The position numbers and the translations under genes are program-made. A DNA stretch of 64,000 bases from Buxus sempervirens (Eukaryota > Streptophyta > Magnoliopsida > Buxales > Buxaceae), in the NCBI GenBank assembly GCA_947561395.2, contig OX387182.1, forward strand, positions 8,170,595 through 8,234,594, in the 5' to 3' direction. The notes below the pieces were generated by a model, which saw nothing but the letters and a program-made list of their open reading frames with translations, did no database searches and was not told the origin of the DNA. Position 1 is the stretch's first letter, and every line of letters begins with the position of its first letter. This document shows positions 11,155 to 24,141 of the stretch, one piece after another.

Positions 11155-11962
11155 CATTATCCCTTTTCCATTACTTTTTTGCTACCCTAAAAAATCCCGT
11201 TAACTTTCTTGTATGTATCTTTTATTTTCGTGTATAACTTTTTGTAATTCAACCTATTTATCTACGTTTGTAGTTTGTCTTTTTTCATGAAATTAAGCTG
11301 GTCCCATTATCAGTAGTTTAAAATCCAAACCTAATGCAACCAAAATTGAACCAATTCCCCCTACATCTCAACTGAGATTCAAGTCAACAAACATAAACGG
11401 TCAATTAAACCATCTTCCTGCCTAACATGTCACATTCTTAGCCTGATGTTTCTTACAAATGGTTAAGCTAGTGTTTCTCTTGCAAGCTAATTCATGTAGA
11501 CTTGACCATGATATTTTCAATTGGATGAACATAGAAACTGTTAATTATTCCATAGATTTGACCTGAAAGAAGTAGCTTTTTTTCCTCATCAAAAACATTC
11601 AGGATTTGTCTAAAGAGAAGAGATATGTTAGTTTTAGTTGATTACATCCACAAGTTCTGATGAAAAGGGATAAAAAAAACCATTGGAATTATGATTCCAA
11701 TGCAAAATTTCAATACACTTAATGCCACATGTGTTCTAAGAATCAAAAACACTGAACACCCCTGACGATTTTCCCTCTTATCATTTTCTTCAATTTAATT
11801 ATGCCTTTTAAAGAACAATTACATTTTTGTAGTGAGTCAATCTTTTTGCACAAACAGATTCCTTGATTGATCATATTTCTTTTGCATCCCGTCATGCATA
11901 CAACTGTACACGACATCTTACTTCATATTGTTGAAAGATAATCAACAAGGTAATCTTTAACT
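11155..11962. other. 3' flank of receptor copy 1, no gene seen
   Basis: AT-rich DNA homologous to the 3' flank of copy 3 (29387-30260) and partly to that of copy 5 (49477-49870). It starts with the shared cattatccc and ttttgctaccctaaaaaa words after the stop codon. No ORF or RNA gene is apparent. Confidence 0.6.
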
Positions 11963-11970
11963 AAGGCAAG

Positions 11971-12485
11971 TAGGGTTGCGTAACGAGCCGGCTAGGCACG
12001 CACAGGCCACCTGGGAGATGAGCCGTACCATGCTTTGCCCGTAACCCACAACCCCAAGCATGGCCCAGCTCATGGCACGGCTAAGGCTAGGTTGAGCCAT
12101 GGCATGCGAGCTAGCGGGCCACCCACAAATTGCATAATAAATGTATTCAAAAATTAAAAAAATAAAAAAAATACAGAAAATTCTAAAAATATATATTTAT
12201 TATTTACACACATTTCTTACATATATTGGGATACAATTTTCTCCAAAATTTTAAAAAAGGATAAAAAATATCTCATTCTTTTTAATGCAAGCCCGTGGAC
12301 CGGCACGGTATTGCTCACTTAAAGCGTGTTGTGACACCCGTGTGCTTAGTGGGTCAGGCTTGCCAGGTCATTTTGCCTGGCAAGTCGTGCCTTGACGGCC
12401 TAGTGCCTAGTACCCTAGGCACAACATGGCCCGCTAATAGGTGCTGGGCCATGCCTGTGCCGGACCAGCTCGATAAACAACCCTA
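11971..12485. mobile_element. Non-autonomous hAT element A (515 bp)
   Basis: Begins TAGGGTTGCG and ends CAACCCTA, forming hAT-type terminal inverted repeats. Flanked by 8-bp duplications aaggcaag (11963-11970) and aaagcaag (12486-12493), one mismatch. The ends are rich in ggcacg/gggcc words and the centre is AT-rich. No transposase. It occupies the same ancestral site as element B at 30269. Confidence 0.88.
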
Positions 12486-12493
12486 AAAGCAAG

Positions 12494-13454
12494 TGACCAA
12501 CTAGCCAACAAGACATGATTGAAAATAACTATTAATGATGCGGCCTTTGCTTGTTATCAAGCCTAATAATCCTTTTCTTCTATATAAACTCACTATTTGC
12601 AAGAGAGGATTAATATTATGCTTGTTTATTAGAAAGTGATTGTCATCATGTTCTTGTTTACGTCCTCTTTGTCTTTAAAATATATAAAAAAAAAAAAATT
12701 TCATACATTAATGTATGTTGGAGACACACCTTAAGGGCTTAAGTAGTATAACACTATTATCGTGTAACATGTCCTTGTCGTGAAATGAGATCATTAAGAT
12801 TAATCCCAAGGTAACCACCATGAGCAAAAATTAAGGAGAAAAGTCAAAATAAATTAAAGAATTGATAAAATAAAATAAAAATGAAGGAAATGTTAGTACT
12901 CAACCACGATGTGGGAACTGTTAGTAGTTGACAAGTGCATGCATCTGGCCGTATAATGTATCGTATTAACCAAATTAAGGAAACGTGAGCTTAATAAGTG
13001 TTAATATATTTCTGCAAAGTCGTCATTATCTCATTCAAGTTCATGAATGTGGCCTAGATGATTTAGGTAGGCTGGAAAAATATCTTTTTTAGATGTTTAT
13101 TTTTTGGTGACTTCTTTTGAATTTCCGATGCGGTGGGACTGTGGAAGTGGAAAAGCCCACATAAGATAAGATCGACTAGATGTGATAGAAACGTTGAGGA
13201 TTTACATTTTAATTTACATAAAATAAAAAAAGTGAAGTAGGGAAGGTAGAAAAGAAAGTATGGTTATGACTGAAAAAGTCGTAGATGAAATGGACTGGAG
13301 CAGCTTTGTAATCACCACGTAGTCAGCGCTGTGTTCTAGTGAATTTTTTTGGCTGAAATTTTTGGATACAAATTAGATTTCCAAATTAAATATTGAATTT
13401 GGCCACCACATGTTCTCTGAAATATCTTAGTGAGTGGTCGTGAGGTTTGCAACA
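12494..13454. other. Intergenic DNA and promoter region of receptor copy 2
   Basis: No gene seen. The stretch matches 33916-34864 upstream of copy 4 along its length, including the gacaagtgcatgcatct block, which marks it as part of the duplicated segment. The last 175 bases match the promoter block shared by all copies. Confidence 0.6.
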
Positions 13455-16400
13455 ATGGCTACATGAAGCAAGTCCTTGTTCTTCCTTTCTATTGTACTTA
13501 TGTGCCTGGCAAAAACCTGTCTCTGTGTTGGAGACACCATTACTTCCAGCAAGTTTCTCTCTCCCGACCAGACCCTGACATCTAAAAGTAACGTTTTTGG
13601 ATTTTTCTTCACACTGTATGGCTCCATCAACATCTACCTTGGCATCTGGTACAAAAACATCTGGAAAAAAGTTTTCATTTGGGTAGCCAACAAAGAAAAA
13701 CCTCTCAATAACTCATCTTCTTCTCGCCTAATACTCTCCGAAGAAGGTAATCTACAGCTCACGGAGTAAGAAATCCAAGTTTGGTCAATTAATCTAACAT
13801 TTAAGATGGGGAATTCTATAGTGGCAGTTCTTCTTGACAATGGAAATCTTGTTTTGAGAGATGGGTCCAAGTCATCTGGTTTCATTTGGCAGAGTTTCCA
13901 TTACCCAAATACTAGCATATTAGCTCCAGGTGCAAAACTATGGTTTAACAAACTCACAAAAGAAACTCAAGTCTTAACTTTATGTTCAAGTTACAAAGAT
14001 CCAGTAGAAGGGATGTTCTCTCTTGGGATCAACCCAGATGGATCCCAACTTTATTTAGAGTGGAACAAGTCCCAAAGGTACTCGACTAATGGACCATGGA
14101 ATGGCCACTTTTTCAGCCAACTTCCCGAAATGAATGAAATGAGAACAAAGGACACCTTCAACTTCAGCTACATCTCAAACAAGAATGAAAGCTTTTTCAC
14201 ATATTCTGTTTATAATACTTCCATATACTCTATAATTGCGGTTGCTTCGGGGGTGTTCAAGCTATTTACCTAGTCAAAAGGTGTTTCAAAACAGATTAAA
14301 TTATGTTCTTGACCCACGAACAAGTGTGAAATTTATGGTGTATGTGGAGCTATTGGTACCTACCTCTGGCAAGACTCAATCTCCTGTACATGTTTGGATG
14401 GTTTTGAACCATGCTATCGGCCAAACTAGGGCTTGAAAGATTGGTACAAAGGGTGTGCAAGAAGAACCCTTTTGCAATGTGAGAATAAAACTTTAGGCAA
14501 TGGGACAGAGGACAGTTTTTCGGTGCAATCCAACATAAGAATACCCGAAAATGCATAACCATTGACAGTTGGTGGTGACCAGCAATGCAAATTAGCTTGC
14601 TTGAACAACTGTTCTTGTACTGCTTACACTTATAGTAATTGTTAGTGTTCCGTATGGTATAGAGAAAATTTTAATCTGCAGCAATTAAATGACAGTATAA
14701 GAAGTGATCTTTATGTCAAACTTGCTGCTTCAAAGCTTCCAAGGCCAAAAGCTAAAGCTAAGAAGCCACTATGGTTGATTGTGGTATTGCCAACTGTTCT
14801 AGCAATGCTATTTTGTGTTTCTTTTGTGCTATCTGCGAAAAAGAAGGCTCAAGCACAGAGGTAAGCATCAGAGTCATAGTTTCTAAATCAATTTATGCAT
14901 CTTCAATATCCCAAGTCTCCTTATGTATGAATCAGGGAAAAGCGAAACAATCCAGGACCTGTTATTGTTTGATTTGGGTACAAGCAATAAAGCAAATGAT
15001 TTCAATTACAGTGACATAAGTAGGATCTAGAAGGGACAAAACCAGCATGCCAAGTTGCCGTTATTCAGTTTCTCCAGTGTCTCGGCAGCTACTGATAACT
15101 TCTCTATTGCAAATAAGCTTGGAGAGGGCGATTTTGGGTCTGTTTACAAGGTAAAATTAAACTCCTTTAACACTTCCTGTACAAAATATGGATCTCACAT
15201 TTAGTTCTCATTTCTCATGCACTAAAATCATCAAAAACAAACTTAAAAGAGCTCACTTATAGGTTAAATTACAAGATGGACATAAAGTAGCAGTGAAGAG
15301 GCTCTCAAGATAGTCTGGACAAGGATTCATTGAGTTTAGAAATGAGGTGTTACCAATTGCACAGTTGCAACATAGGAACCTTGTTGGACTTCTAGGATGC
15401 TACATGGAAAGAGACGAAAAGATACTAATCTATGAGTACATGCCCAACAAAAGCTTGGATTCTATGCTCTTTGGTCTGTAGTTATTTACGCTATAGACTA
15501 TTTCCCTTTTTTTATTGTTGGAAACTAACAGAACTAATTTTATGATTGAGCGTTTGAACCTTCTTGGTTAAATATCTAGTGCAAAATAAAATGTGATAGA
15601 TCCAACGCGGCGACATCTATTGGATTGGGAAAGGCGGATTCACATTATTTCAAGGATTGCTCAAGGTCTTATTTACTTCCATGAATATTCCAAATTAAGA
15701 ATCACTCACAGAGATTTAAAAGCCAATAATATCCTCTTGGATGGCAACTTGAACCCACAATATTGGATTTTGTTATGGCAAGAGTTTTTGGAGGCAACAA
15801 TTTTCAAGCAAACACAAACAGGATTGTGGGAACCTAGTAAGTAGAAATGTAGATTCTCAGGAAAACACTAACATGCCTAGGCATGAGTATATCCATTGCA
15901 GCTATTGACATAATCTTTTCATGCTAAAATGTAGTGGCTATATGTTTCCCTAAGTATGCTATGGTAGTCCTTTTCTCAGTCAAATCTGATGTCTTTAGCT
16001 TTGGAGTGTTGATGATAAAGATTTTGAGTGGCAGGAAGAACACTAGCTTCTATCATCCTGAGACTATCTATCTTCTAGTATATGTGAGTGACTTAAAAGA
16101 ATTAACCATCCTCTTAGCTATATTTCAATCACTTATTCAATTTCATTTTACTATTTTTTTTTTTTTTTTTTTGTGATTTTGTATTCCCTCAGGCATGGGA
16201 GCTGTCGAAAACTGGTAGGGGATTGGAGTTGATAGATCCAGCATTGTATGATCCACCTTTGACACCTCTAACATTGAGATACATTCAAGTTGCACTTCTA
16301 TATGTACAAGAAAGTCCAACCGACAAACCCATGATGCCTGAAGTTTTCTCAATGTTCAGCAATGAATCTGCAGCTCTACCTTTACCTAAAGAGCCTGCTT

Positions 16401-16498
16401 TTTCAATTGGAAGAAGAGAAGCAATTACAGTTTCACCAATGGATGGGCCAATAAATATTTCGGTGAATGATGTAACAATTACCATGGAAGCCCATTAA
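13455..16498 (+). pseudogene. G-type lectin S-receptor-like kinase copy 2, decayed
   Basis: All six exons can be traced: 13455-14860, 14936-15150, 15263-15473, about 15580-15836, from about 15935, and 16193-16498. The first ATG meets TGA three codons on (ATGGCTACATGA), and one extra base puts the rest of the signal peptide in another frame. Further lesions are an early stop after LQLTE near 13768, several stops and frameshifts through the EGF/PAN region, TAG in exon 2 (LQ changed to I-stop), TAG in exon 3, a frameshift before the DFG site with DFG read as DFV in the ancestral frame, and a frameshift in exon 5. Exon 6 is still open. Similarity to copy 4 is higher than to copies 1 and 3 in the shared lesions and in the spacing of exon 4. 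No product is expected. Confidence 0.92.
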
Positions 16499-17676
16499 TG
16501 TTATCTCCTTCCTTTTATTGGGTGGCATGCGCTCTTGGCATGGCAGGGTAGAAAAAAGACATGTATACTTTTTTAGTTATATTTATATATTGACAAGTTT
16601 GTTAGTTATATTTATATATTGACAAGTTAGTTATATTCATACACGCACATGCACAAAATTTGTTTTAGAAAGGCACACGCTCTTGGCACACGCACGCATG
16701 CGCATACACATACCCATGATCGCACGCACGCGCATACTCATATTTATTTATTATAGAGCCTTTACAATGTAAGGGGAAAGAAAAAAGGAATTTTGGTTGA
16801 AATAATTAAATTGCATAAATACGTGTTGTTTGTAATTCTATCTCCTAATAATTGTTTAGAGAATTTTAAACGAATTTTCTAAATCAAGTTCAATTTTCCA
16901 GCTTCGCTTATTATTATTATTGTTATTTTCATATATAGTTTTTAATGTGAAAACACTCTCCAAAAAGTTTGGAGGTTTGAGTTTGAGTAATTTGATATTG
17001 AGCATTTTTTTTTTTTATAAAATATCTTGTAGGCATGGGTGAGTGGTGGAATTGTGGCTTGCCTGTAAAGTGAAAAGGAAGAGATTGTTATTAAAAGAGC
17101 ATAAAAGAGAAAGTTGTTTGGTGGTCAAGGAACTTATGCAGGATGGGTGTACATAAGGGTATAGAATGCTAAAATAGATAAATGAATAAAAAAATTATGC
17201 CTTACAAGGCAATAATTTTAAAAATTATATCATATTTTATGAGACTGAGGGCTGATTGATAGAAAAGATTTAACTGTCAAGGAAGTAGTAGTGATATTTG
17301 TGCATATTATTAGTTATAACTTGAAAAATCAAGCAGTCCAATTGTATTGCATTTGTTTTGGGGAGACAATGAATGGATACTTCCATGAGGCCCTGACAAA
17401 GATCAGAACTTAGGTTAACCAAAGATTTTATAAAATCATATGAAAATATTGATTCTAATTTCTAACCCATATGATGAGAAATTAATGGAGGTGGCTTAAG
17501 GTATGGTATTTTTCATTATTAAGAATATAGTTAAATGGCAAAATCCTAATATTTCAATACATAATTTATTTATAAGGATTGTCCTGGAGATCTTGATGGC
17601 ATGTTTGTTCTAGTAACTCTTGTTCTTATAGGCCAAGGACGATAACAAAATAGAATCAAGATAATACCACAAATGT
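16499..17676. other. Intergenic DNA, alternating purine-pyrimidine tract, no gene
   Basis: AT-rich DNA without an ORF of interest. Between about 16640 and 16740 it has a run rich in cacacg, cgcacg and gcatac words that could favour left-handed DNA. A pair of ttagttatatttatatattgacaag direct repeats lies near 16577-16630. Confidence 0.5.
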
Positions 17677-19529
17677 CACTACAGAAAATTAATTTTTAAG
17701 TGACACAAATTTTGTAGCGAACATAAATATATGTCACGATAAATATCATATGGCCACGTACTCAAATGTCGTCGTTAAGGAAATTAACATTTACATTAAT
17801 AAAAAAATCCTTAAAAAGTATTTGTGCCATTAACTAAAATTTGTCGTCAATTAAAAAATTATTCTCAGCACTTCTTAAGTTTCGCCGCGGTAACACACCA
17901 CGTGCGCCTTTTATTTCCCCGCGCCGTTCGGAAACTTAATACCAGAAAAGAAAAGTTATCGCAGAAACTTCGTAACTTCTCTTCTACCAAAAAAAAAAAC
18001 TTCATAACTTCTCGTTTGCTTTTCCTCTCGTGAATCTGTTTTCGATGATCTCGAAGCCGATTTTTGCTTGCAGTCCAATAGCTCTGCTCAGTACGAAGAC
18101 ATGTCAGCAACGGTGCTGAATTCGATGATCTGATTAATTTTGATCTGCTAAGCAGGAAAAGTTAAGAGTTCTTCTGTAACGGTGCTGAATTTCGGAACTG
18201 AGAGTTTCAGATTCATCATCGCACTTTCCCGGTAAGAAATTCATGACTCAGGATATAAACGAAACTGTTTTTAGGGTTTTCGCACTTGTAAACGGTGTTA
18301 TGGTGCTCCTTTTGTTTCATATCTATGGATTCGTTTCTCTTTTTTGTTTTGATTTCTTAGAAATTGCTATCTCTGTGTTTGTCTGGAGTCGAGCTCAGAT
18401 TGAAATCTAGGATCCTGTTATAAGCTTTCCTGATCCTGAAACCTTACATGAAGAGCTTAAAATAATTTAACGGACATTTTAGGCTTTTCTGAGCTGAATG
18501 GTCAAATTTCTCTGGTATATAGCATCTCACGCATAGTTTAATAGCTTTTATTGCGATTCGCATATCGGATCCAAGATCCTGTTCTCAGATTTTCATTCAG
18601 ATTCAGAATTAGCTACTATGGAGGCATTCCAGGTTCCGAATGCTGATCTGCTTCTGAGATTTTTCTTCAGTTCATGCCACGAATTTAAGCGAGCATCTCT
18701 CTGGGTTTCCATTTATGGCGTTAGTTCCACTCGGCACATAAATCACGGCTTTCTCTGATGAGTTTTTTCTGGTGAATTTTGGAATCTGATGACCCGGTAG
18801 GTGTCCGAATTTGTCTAGTTTTCTTTGATTTCTTTTGGAGTTCCACAGATTCTTTCATTCAATGTATAATCTGTGTTTTCTCTTTTTTTCTTAAAGAATA
18901 GCTCCAATTTATAAGGTTTCACAGATTTTATTCATTTAGTTTTGGGTCAATTTCAGTCGGATTCATTCTTTTGTTTTTATTTCCAATCACACTATCTCTC
19001 TTGATACTTAAAGCATTTTTTAAGCAAACTTTCAAATGAATTTCAAGAAATTATAGAACAGAAGCATATTTTGAAGTCTAAAGACAGATAGAAACAGAGA
19101 GAAGAAGCAGAGAACAAAGAAAAGGGAAGAAAATAGGTAGATTGAAGTGAACTAGAAGAAAATTGAAAGGATATAGAGGATGTTGACTGGGTATTCTACA
19201 TTGTTGTCGCCAAGGCATTGATTGAGGAGTTAAGCATCATCACAATTTCAAGCTTGCCATTACTAGTTGCCGTCAATGTGTTTTCTCAATGTGGAAAGGA
19301 TAGGTACCCTCTGAATTTATCAGTAGTTACTTATCCTATTCGCATGCCTTGTTCTTGGAAGATTAGACATTGACATTTTCTTTCCTTCTAACTTCTCAGT
19401 TGAAGGATGGATCTGTTTTTAACTTTTAATTTGAAGTATTTATTGTGATAACCAATAATTTATACTAAGAATATTAGTAAACTCAGTTAGAATATTCTTG
19501 TTGCTTTTTTATAATTATCTGACTTGCAG
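17677..19529 (+). other. Possible CACTA-like terminus, then 5' region of the VAC14-like fragment
   Basis: At 17677 the sequence cactacagaaaatt resembles a CACTA-type terminal repeat, but no matching inverted end was found. From about 18000 the DNA is CT-rich and reads like a plant 5' UTR and introns. No protein exon could be assigned before 19530. The stretch may be the promoter of the gene fragment downstream, or unrelated captured sequence. Confidence 0.35.
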
Positions 19530-20513
19530 TATTGCTCTGAAGTCTGTAGATTATGGTTGCATGGTAGGAATGTTGGTAAAGAGGGCAGCTTGTCCGGACG
19601 AATTTACTCGGTTGACAACCATTACATGGGTAAGAATATTAGAAGATTAAATAGCATAATTTGGTCTTCTCTGTACTGTAGCTGTTTTTTAATGAGCTTC
19701 ATTATAACAAGAAAAAAAGAAGGGTTTAGTTAATATTCTATTGAACCGCATCTATCCATTATATTGATGGTCAATTTTTAAGGAGCCTTATTGTCATTTT
19801 TTATTTATTTATCTATTTTTTGGTGGCACAACAGTTGATTATCTAGTGGTGTGTTTCAGTTGAATAAATATTTTAGATGCACCTATTTCATTCTACAGCT
19901 GAATGAATTTGTAAAAATTGGTGGAAAGCAGCTTGTGCCTTACTATGCTGATACCTTGGGAGCCATTTTGCCCTGCATACCCAACAAAGAAGGGAAAATT
20001 AAATTGGTAGATGCATTTTCATTGGTTATTTAAGTAACAAATTTCACTTTATCCTAGTGCTTGAAGTTTGAATTTTCTGCCAAACATTTTATACACTATA
20101 CACTGCTAATGCATTTGTCGATCTGTTGTCAGTTTGCACATGAAACAAATGAAGAACTTCATGCACTCAGCGCTGATTCATCTGAGGGATTGGATATAGG
20201 AGCAGTTTTCGCCACTGCACAGAGGTGCTTCTTTTGTGACCAAGGAAAACAGCTAGGTTTTAAAGGTTATGATGCCTATGGCTCTTCTGCTCTTAAGAAG
20301 CAAAAAAGAAAGCTATATAAAGGGTTCATTGGCTCATAACTGAAGTTTTTCCTCTGATATTTTTCATTGTGGATGGCTTGACACAATATCAAATGTTTAG
20401 ATACTGATTGCTTCTTTTTTCTTCCTTGCAGCAAATTATCTAGTGAATTGGAGGCTACTCGAATTGAAGGGTTGCATTGGATGTCAACCCTTTTGGCAAA
20501 ACATCGTGCTGAG
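19530..20513 (+). pseudogene. VAC14: VAC14-like gene fragment, four middle exons
   Basis: Four exons with correct GT-AG borders and matching phases: about 19530-19629 (KSVDYGCMVGMLVKRAA, PDEFTRLTTITW), 19899-20006 (LNEFVKIGG, YYADTLGAILPCI), 20133-20224 (HETNEELHALSADSSEG) and 20432-20513 (SSELEATRIEGLHW, LLAKHRAE). From memory these follow the order of the HEAT-repeat scaffold VAC14, which organises the PIKfyve/Fab1 phosphoinositide kinase complex on endosomal and vacuolar membranes. Upstream and downstream exons of the large protein were not found, and no start or stop can be assigned. Introns are retained, so this is a DNA-level duplicate, not a retrocopy. Exon reading frames remain open. 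Probably a non-functional fragment; expression as a chimeric transcript cannot be excluded. Confidence 0.75.
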
Positions 20514-21180
20514 GTATCTGTTGAACCTTTCACATTGTATAATGACAACCCTTTGTTTACATGGACGTTTTTGCATTACTCTTACATACTTATTGATATG
20601 TCCTTTTGGGATTTAGGAACACTCTGTGACCACGTTAGATGTTATTATGCTTGTGAGAAGATACCCTTTTTGGTATTCTAGTGGATTAAATGAATCATGG
20701 ATTTATGTTCATAATGGTAGCCAGGAAAATTATAGAGCTGATTGATTGGTCCTGGTGATGTGTATCAGATTCCCATCTGTTGCATGGCCTGATTATTGTT
20801 GTTGAATATATGTTTGGTTTTGTGCATACCTTTCTATTACTTGGAAAGCTGATGTCATTAAGATTATGGTCATTGAAGGTGCCTTCTATAAGGAATTTTC
20901 TTTTACCATGGATGCTTAGTAGAATGCCTTGATTATAGTCATTCAAGACATGTCTTGAGCGTTTGCGATTATGATAGGCAATTTGTTTGTGTTACTTGAA
21001 TAGGCAGGATTTGCTTCAGATTCAAAGGTATTATGATCATCACTTACAAGATCTATACCTTTATTCCCTCCACAAGTATGACTTTTATTGCTCAATTAAT
21101 AAATATGCTAAAGCAATGATAATTAATATAATAAACTTTTATTGTAAATAAGTACTATCTTGTAGATGCATGATACACAA
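20514..21180. other. No gene recognised
   Basis: AT-rich DNA following the last VAC14-like exon. No further VAC14 exon, RNA gene or repeat boundary was recognised. Confidence 0.5.
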
Positions 21181-21182
21181 AT

Positions 21183-21353
21183 GGTCCTGGATTTTTTGCC
21201 GTGTATCGAGGTGTACAATATTATCCTAATGAATGTTTAGCAAGCAACAAGAGACCAAGTAATTATAAGAAATTATTTAATCTTCATCATTCTTTAGCAA
21301 GAAATGTCATTGAAAGGAAATTTTTTGGATTATTGAAGAAGCATTGAGAGCTT
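21183..21353 (+). pseudogene. PIF/Harbinger transposase (DDE_Tnp_4) scrap
   Basis: In one plus-strand frame the sequence reads VYRGVQYYPNE, then RPSNYKKLFNLHHS and LARNVIERKFFGLLKKH before a stop. Family members carry YRG...YHLNEW and then LFNLRHSSARNVIERSFGVLK, close to the end of the nuclease domain. Only about 57 codons remain and the last catalytic residues are not covered. The terminal repeats were not found. Confidence 0.7.
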
Positions 21354-21689
21354 GATGTAATTAGGAGTGTTCAGGTTACTAATGGATGGACACTATTTTG
21401 TGATAATTTAGCCTACTATATATATATGTCAAAATTAAACAAAGTAAACTAGAATATGTTTTGCTTATCAATTTTCTTTGCTCATACAAATGAAGAACAG
21501 TTCTTATTTTATACACTTGTTATTTGCCTTTTTCTTATGAATATAAATATAAAATAAATGAGCTTTGAGATTGATATGCTACTTTTAAATATCTTTATAG
21601 AGTTTTTATTGTTGAATTAATTATTTGTTTGTAAATGAAAATATTTTTTAATAATTAAGTGTTATTATCGTTGTATGAATACTTAAGTA

Positions 21690-22216
21690 GGTTATAGATA
21701 GAAGATTGCAAAACTCAATCCCAAAAAGGAGATGACATAGAAAAACAAAAAAAAACTAAAAAAAGAGATACCTTGTGTGGACAACAGGAATGGATTCCAA
21801 TCTCACTATTACCCTTCTTGATCAAGACAATCTTAGTCATAGAGGTGATGTTAATAGTTGGAAGCCTATTGTATTAATTATAATTATTATAAATGCTATA
21901 AATACATAATGTGTAATGTCAATTAGTATAGATGATGTAAAAGCATGACTCAAAACTTTGGGGAAATATTATAAGACTATCAATGAGATCCTGGCATGTT
22001 TGAATAAGATTCAACAAAATAGTTTATATAGGTAGATGAAGAAATATTTTTGGACAAAATTGAACCGATGGAGAAGTTGCTGAACACAGTGTGGAAGCTA
22101 AGGCCCATATGGGAACTAATGTTGAATAGTTAAATGATAGTGTTAAAGAGAAAAATCACGAAGGACAACATCAAAAGAGCAAAAAAGGTGGTTCCTTTTT
22201 AAATCCACAAAAAATA
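21690..22216. repeat. Dispersed repeat, copy 1
   Basis: About 0.5 kb that recurs in the same orientation at 47176-47650. It starts ggttatagatagaagattgc in both places and runs to aatccacaaaaaat. Shared words include gatgttaatagttggaagcct and gatggagaagttg. No ORF, terminal repeat or target duplication is seen. Its nature is unknown; an old transposon fragment is likely. Confidence 0.8.
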
Positions 22217-22245
22217 AGGACAAGAGCTCATTACATCTATAATAA

Positions 22246-23413
22246 TAGGGGTGCTTATCGGGCCGGGGCTGGCACGGGCCCAGTACACTTAAAGTGTGCT
22301 CGTGCTCCGCCCGGCCCATGAGCGGTATAGCCCGTGCCCTCCTAGAAGGCTATGCCATGCCTGGGGGATGGGCACACAGCACGACAAGGCACGGTGGCCC
22401 GAAGCCAACGGCAGGCATGCGGGCTTGTCGTTGGGCCTAGCGTGCCGGCCAGTCATGCCGTTTGGTGGGCCCCCAAAAAAAGTAGTTTTTAAATTTTTTT
22501 TACAATTTTACCCCCCAACAACCATATTAGGGGGTATACTTGTAATTGACTATACATGACCATTTCTACCCTTCCAACAGCCAAATAACAACCATATTTG
22601 ATGGTAGAGGTGGTAAAAAACCACTTTTGGTTTTCTATAAACAGGCCTAACCCTTCCCACTCTAAACCATACCTCTTCTCATCTCTTCTTACTTTCTTAG
22701 AGTCATGTTAAGGGATTTGGCCAATGGTTAGCAGACTCAACAGAGTGCTTTGCCAATGGACATCCCTAAGCTGGCCATTGGCAAATCTCTTAACAAGACT
22801 AAGAAAGTTATAATTTTATTTTATTTTTTTGCTTTCTTCATTTTCTTTTTAGAGTCTAGTTCAAGGATTTTTCCAATGGCCGACAAAGACTGAGTGCTCA
22901 CATGGATGCATCCCTGAGCCTGATCGTTGGCAAATGTTTGAACAAGGCTTTTACAAAGTTATCATTTTGTTTTCTTCATTTCTGCCTCGTCACGTCTACA
23001 TATGAGTTGCAAAAGTGTTACTTACGATAATTATTGCTTGGATAGTCAACCAGTAATCGAAACAAGTAACACCTTTGCAACTCCTCGTCCCTGCACGATT
23101 AACCAATATGCAAGTATTGTTGTATTTTCACGAATTTTGTACGTGCCATCTATGCTCTGCAAAACCATCTTTACTTTTCTTTTGAAACCTTCATGTGACT
23201 TTTTTTTTTCCAAAAACCTTCTTTAATCTCTTTTTCTTTTTTTCTTTTTTAATTTTTACGTGTGGCCCGCGGGTCACGGCCTGGCACGGCACAGCCCATG
23301 CTCAGCGGTACCCTGGGTCATGTTGTGCTGGGTATATTGATGTATGGGCCGGGCATGGTAGGCACGGTCTAACCATGCCCGTGCCGTGCCGAGCCGGCCC
23401 GATAAGTATCCTA
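22246..23413. mobile_element. Non-autonomous hAT element D (1168 bp)
   Basis: Starts TAGGGGTGCTTATCGGGCC and ends GGCCCGATAAGTATCCTA, inverted repeats with few mismatches and the same terminal family as elements A and B. Flanking 8-mers tataataa (22238-22245) and tataatag (23414-23421) match at 7 of 8 positions. The two ends are GC-rich with many gcccg/cgggc words; the middle is AT-rich and has no transposase. Confidence 0.85.
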
Positions 23414-23421
23414 TATAATAG

Positions 23422-24141
23422 TGACTAAAAGTTTTTGAGATAAACAAAATTTTGTTTTGTTTAATTATCTTTTTTTCTTGTAATAATGACATTACATATG
23501 AAGAGGTGTGGACTTTACAATTTATTTTCTTTCAACCGACGTGTTCTAGATTTATTATCAACCTCATACGTTTCATCGGTTTCCTTAAAGGGAGCCATTC
23601 TTCTCAGATCCTCTGTCGGTCTGTCCCTCTTCAGTCAATCTTCGTTGAGATCTAGACAAGTATTTTGAATTAGTTTACGAAATTTAAATGCTGGAGAAAG
23701 CTTGCCAATTCAAGGGGTAAGTGTATTAATCTCATTGAGATTCATACAAGTACATATGATCTGACAAGAATTGTTCCATAATCTAGAGCTGTACATATGT
23801 TCACGTGGGTTGATGTGGCCACATGTCTGGCCGAGGATAGCATGATTTTACTTGCAAATTCTGTTGAGAATTCTTGTCCAATTGTGTGATCAAGTATCTA
23901 GCAAATTCTGTTAAGAATCTGATCAAAGCCGTATTTTTTCGAGATTCACAACTGAACCATCAAATAGAGGAGGTTCTAGTAACGTTCTGGGGAACAGACA
24001 AGATTTTCAAGACAGAGATTCCATCCTTGAAAGGTACAAAGATAAAGGAGGAGAATCATATCCTCATTCTTACTCTTGTTCTCCAAATTTTAGCGGTTAA
24101 ATTTTATGTAAGGACATGCCACCTGCACTATACTCCTACCC
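23422..24141. other. No gene recognised
   Basis: AT-rich DNA between hAT element D and the copia remnant. It may include the missing 3' LTR of that element, but no match to the candidate LTR end at 25905 was seen. Confidence 0.4.

Noticed and set aside
13455-16498. Receptor copy 2 as a functional gene
   Set aside because: Stops and frameshifts in nearly every exon, with the start itself broken.
17677-17900. Complete CACTA element
   Set aside because: Only one candidate end was seen; no matching right end or 3-bp duplication.
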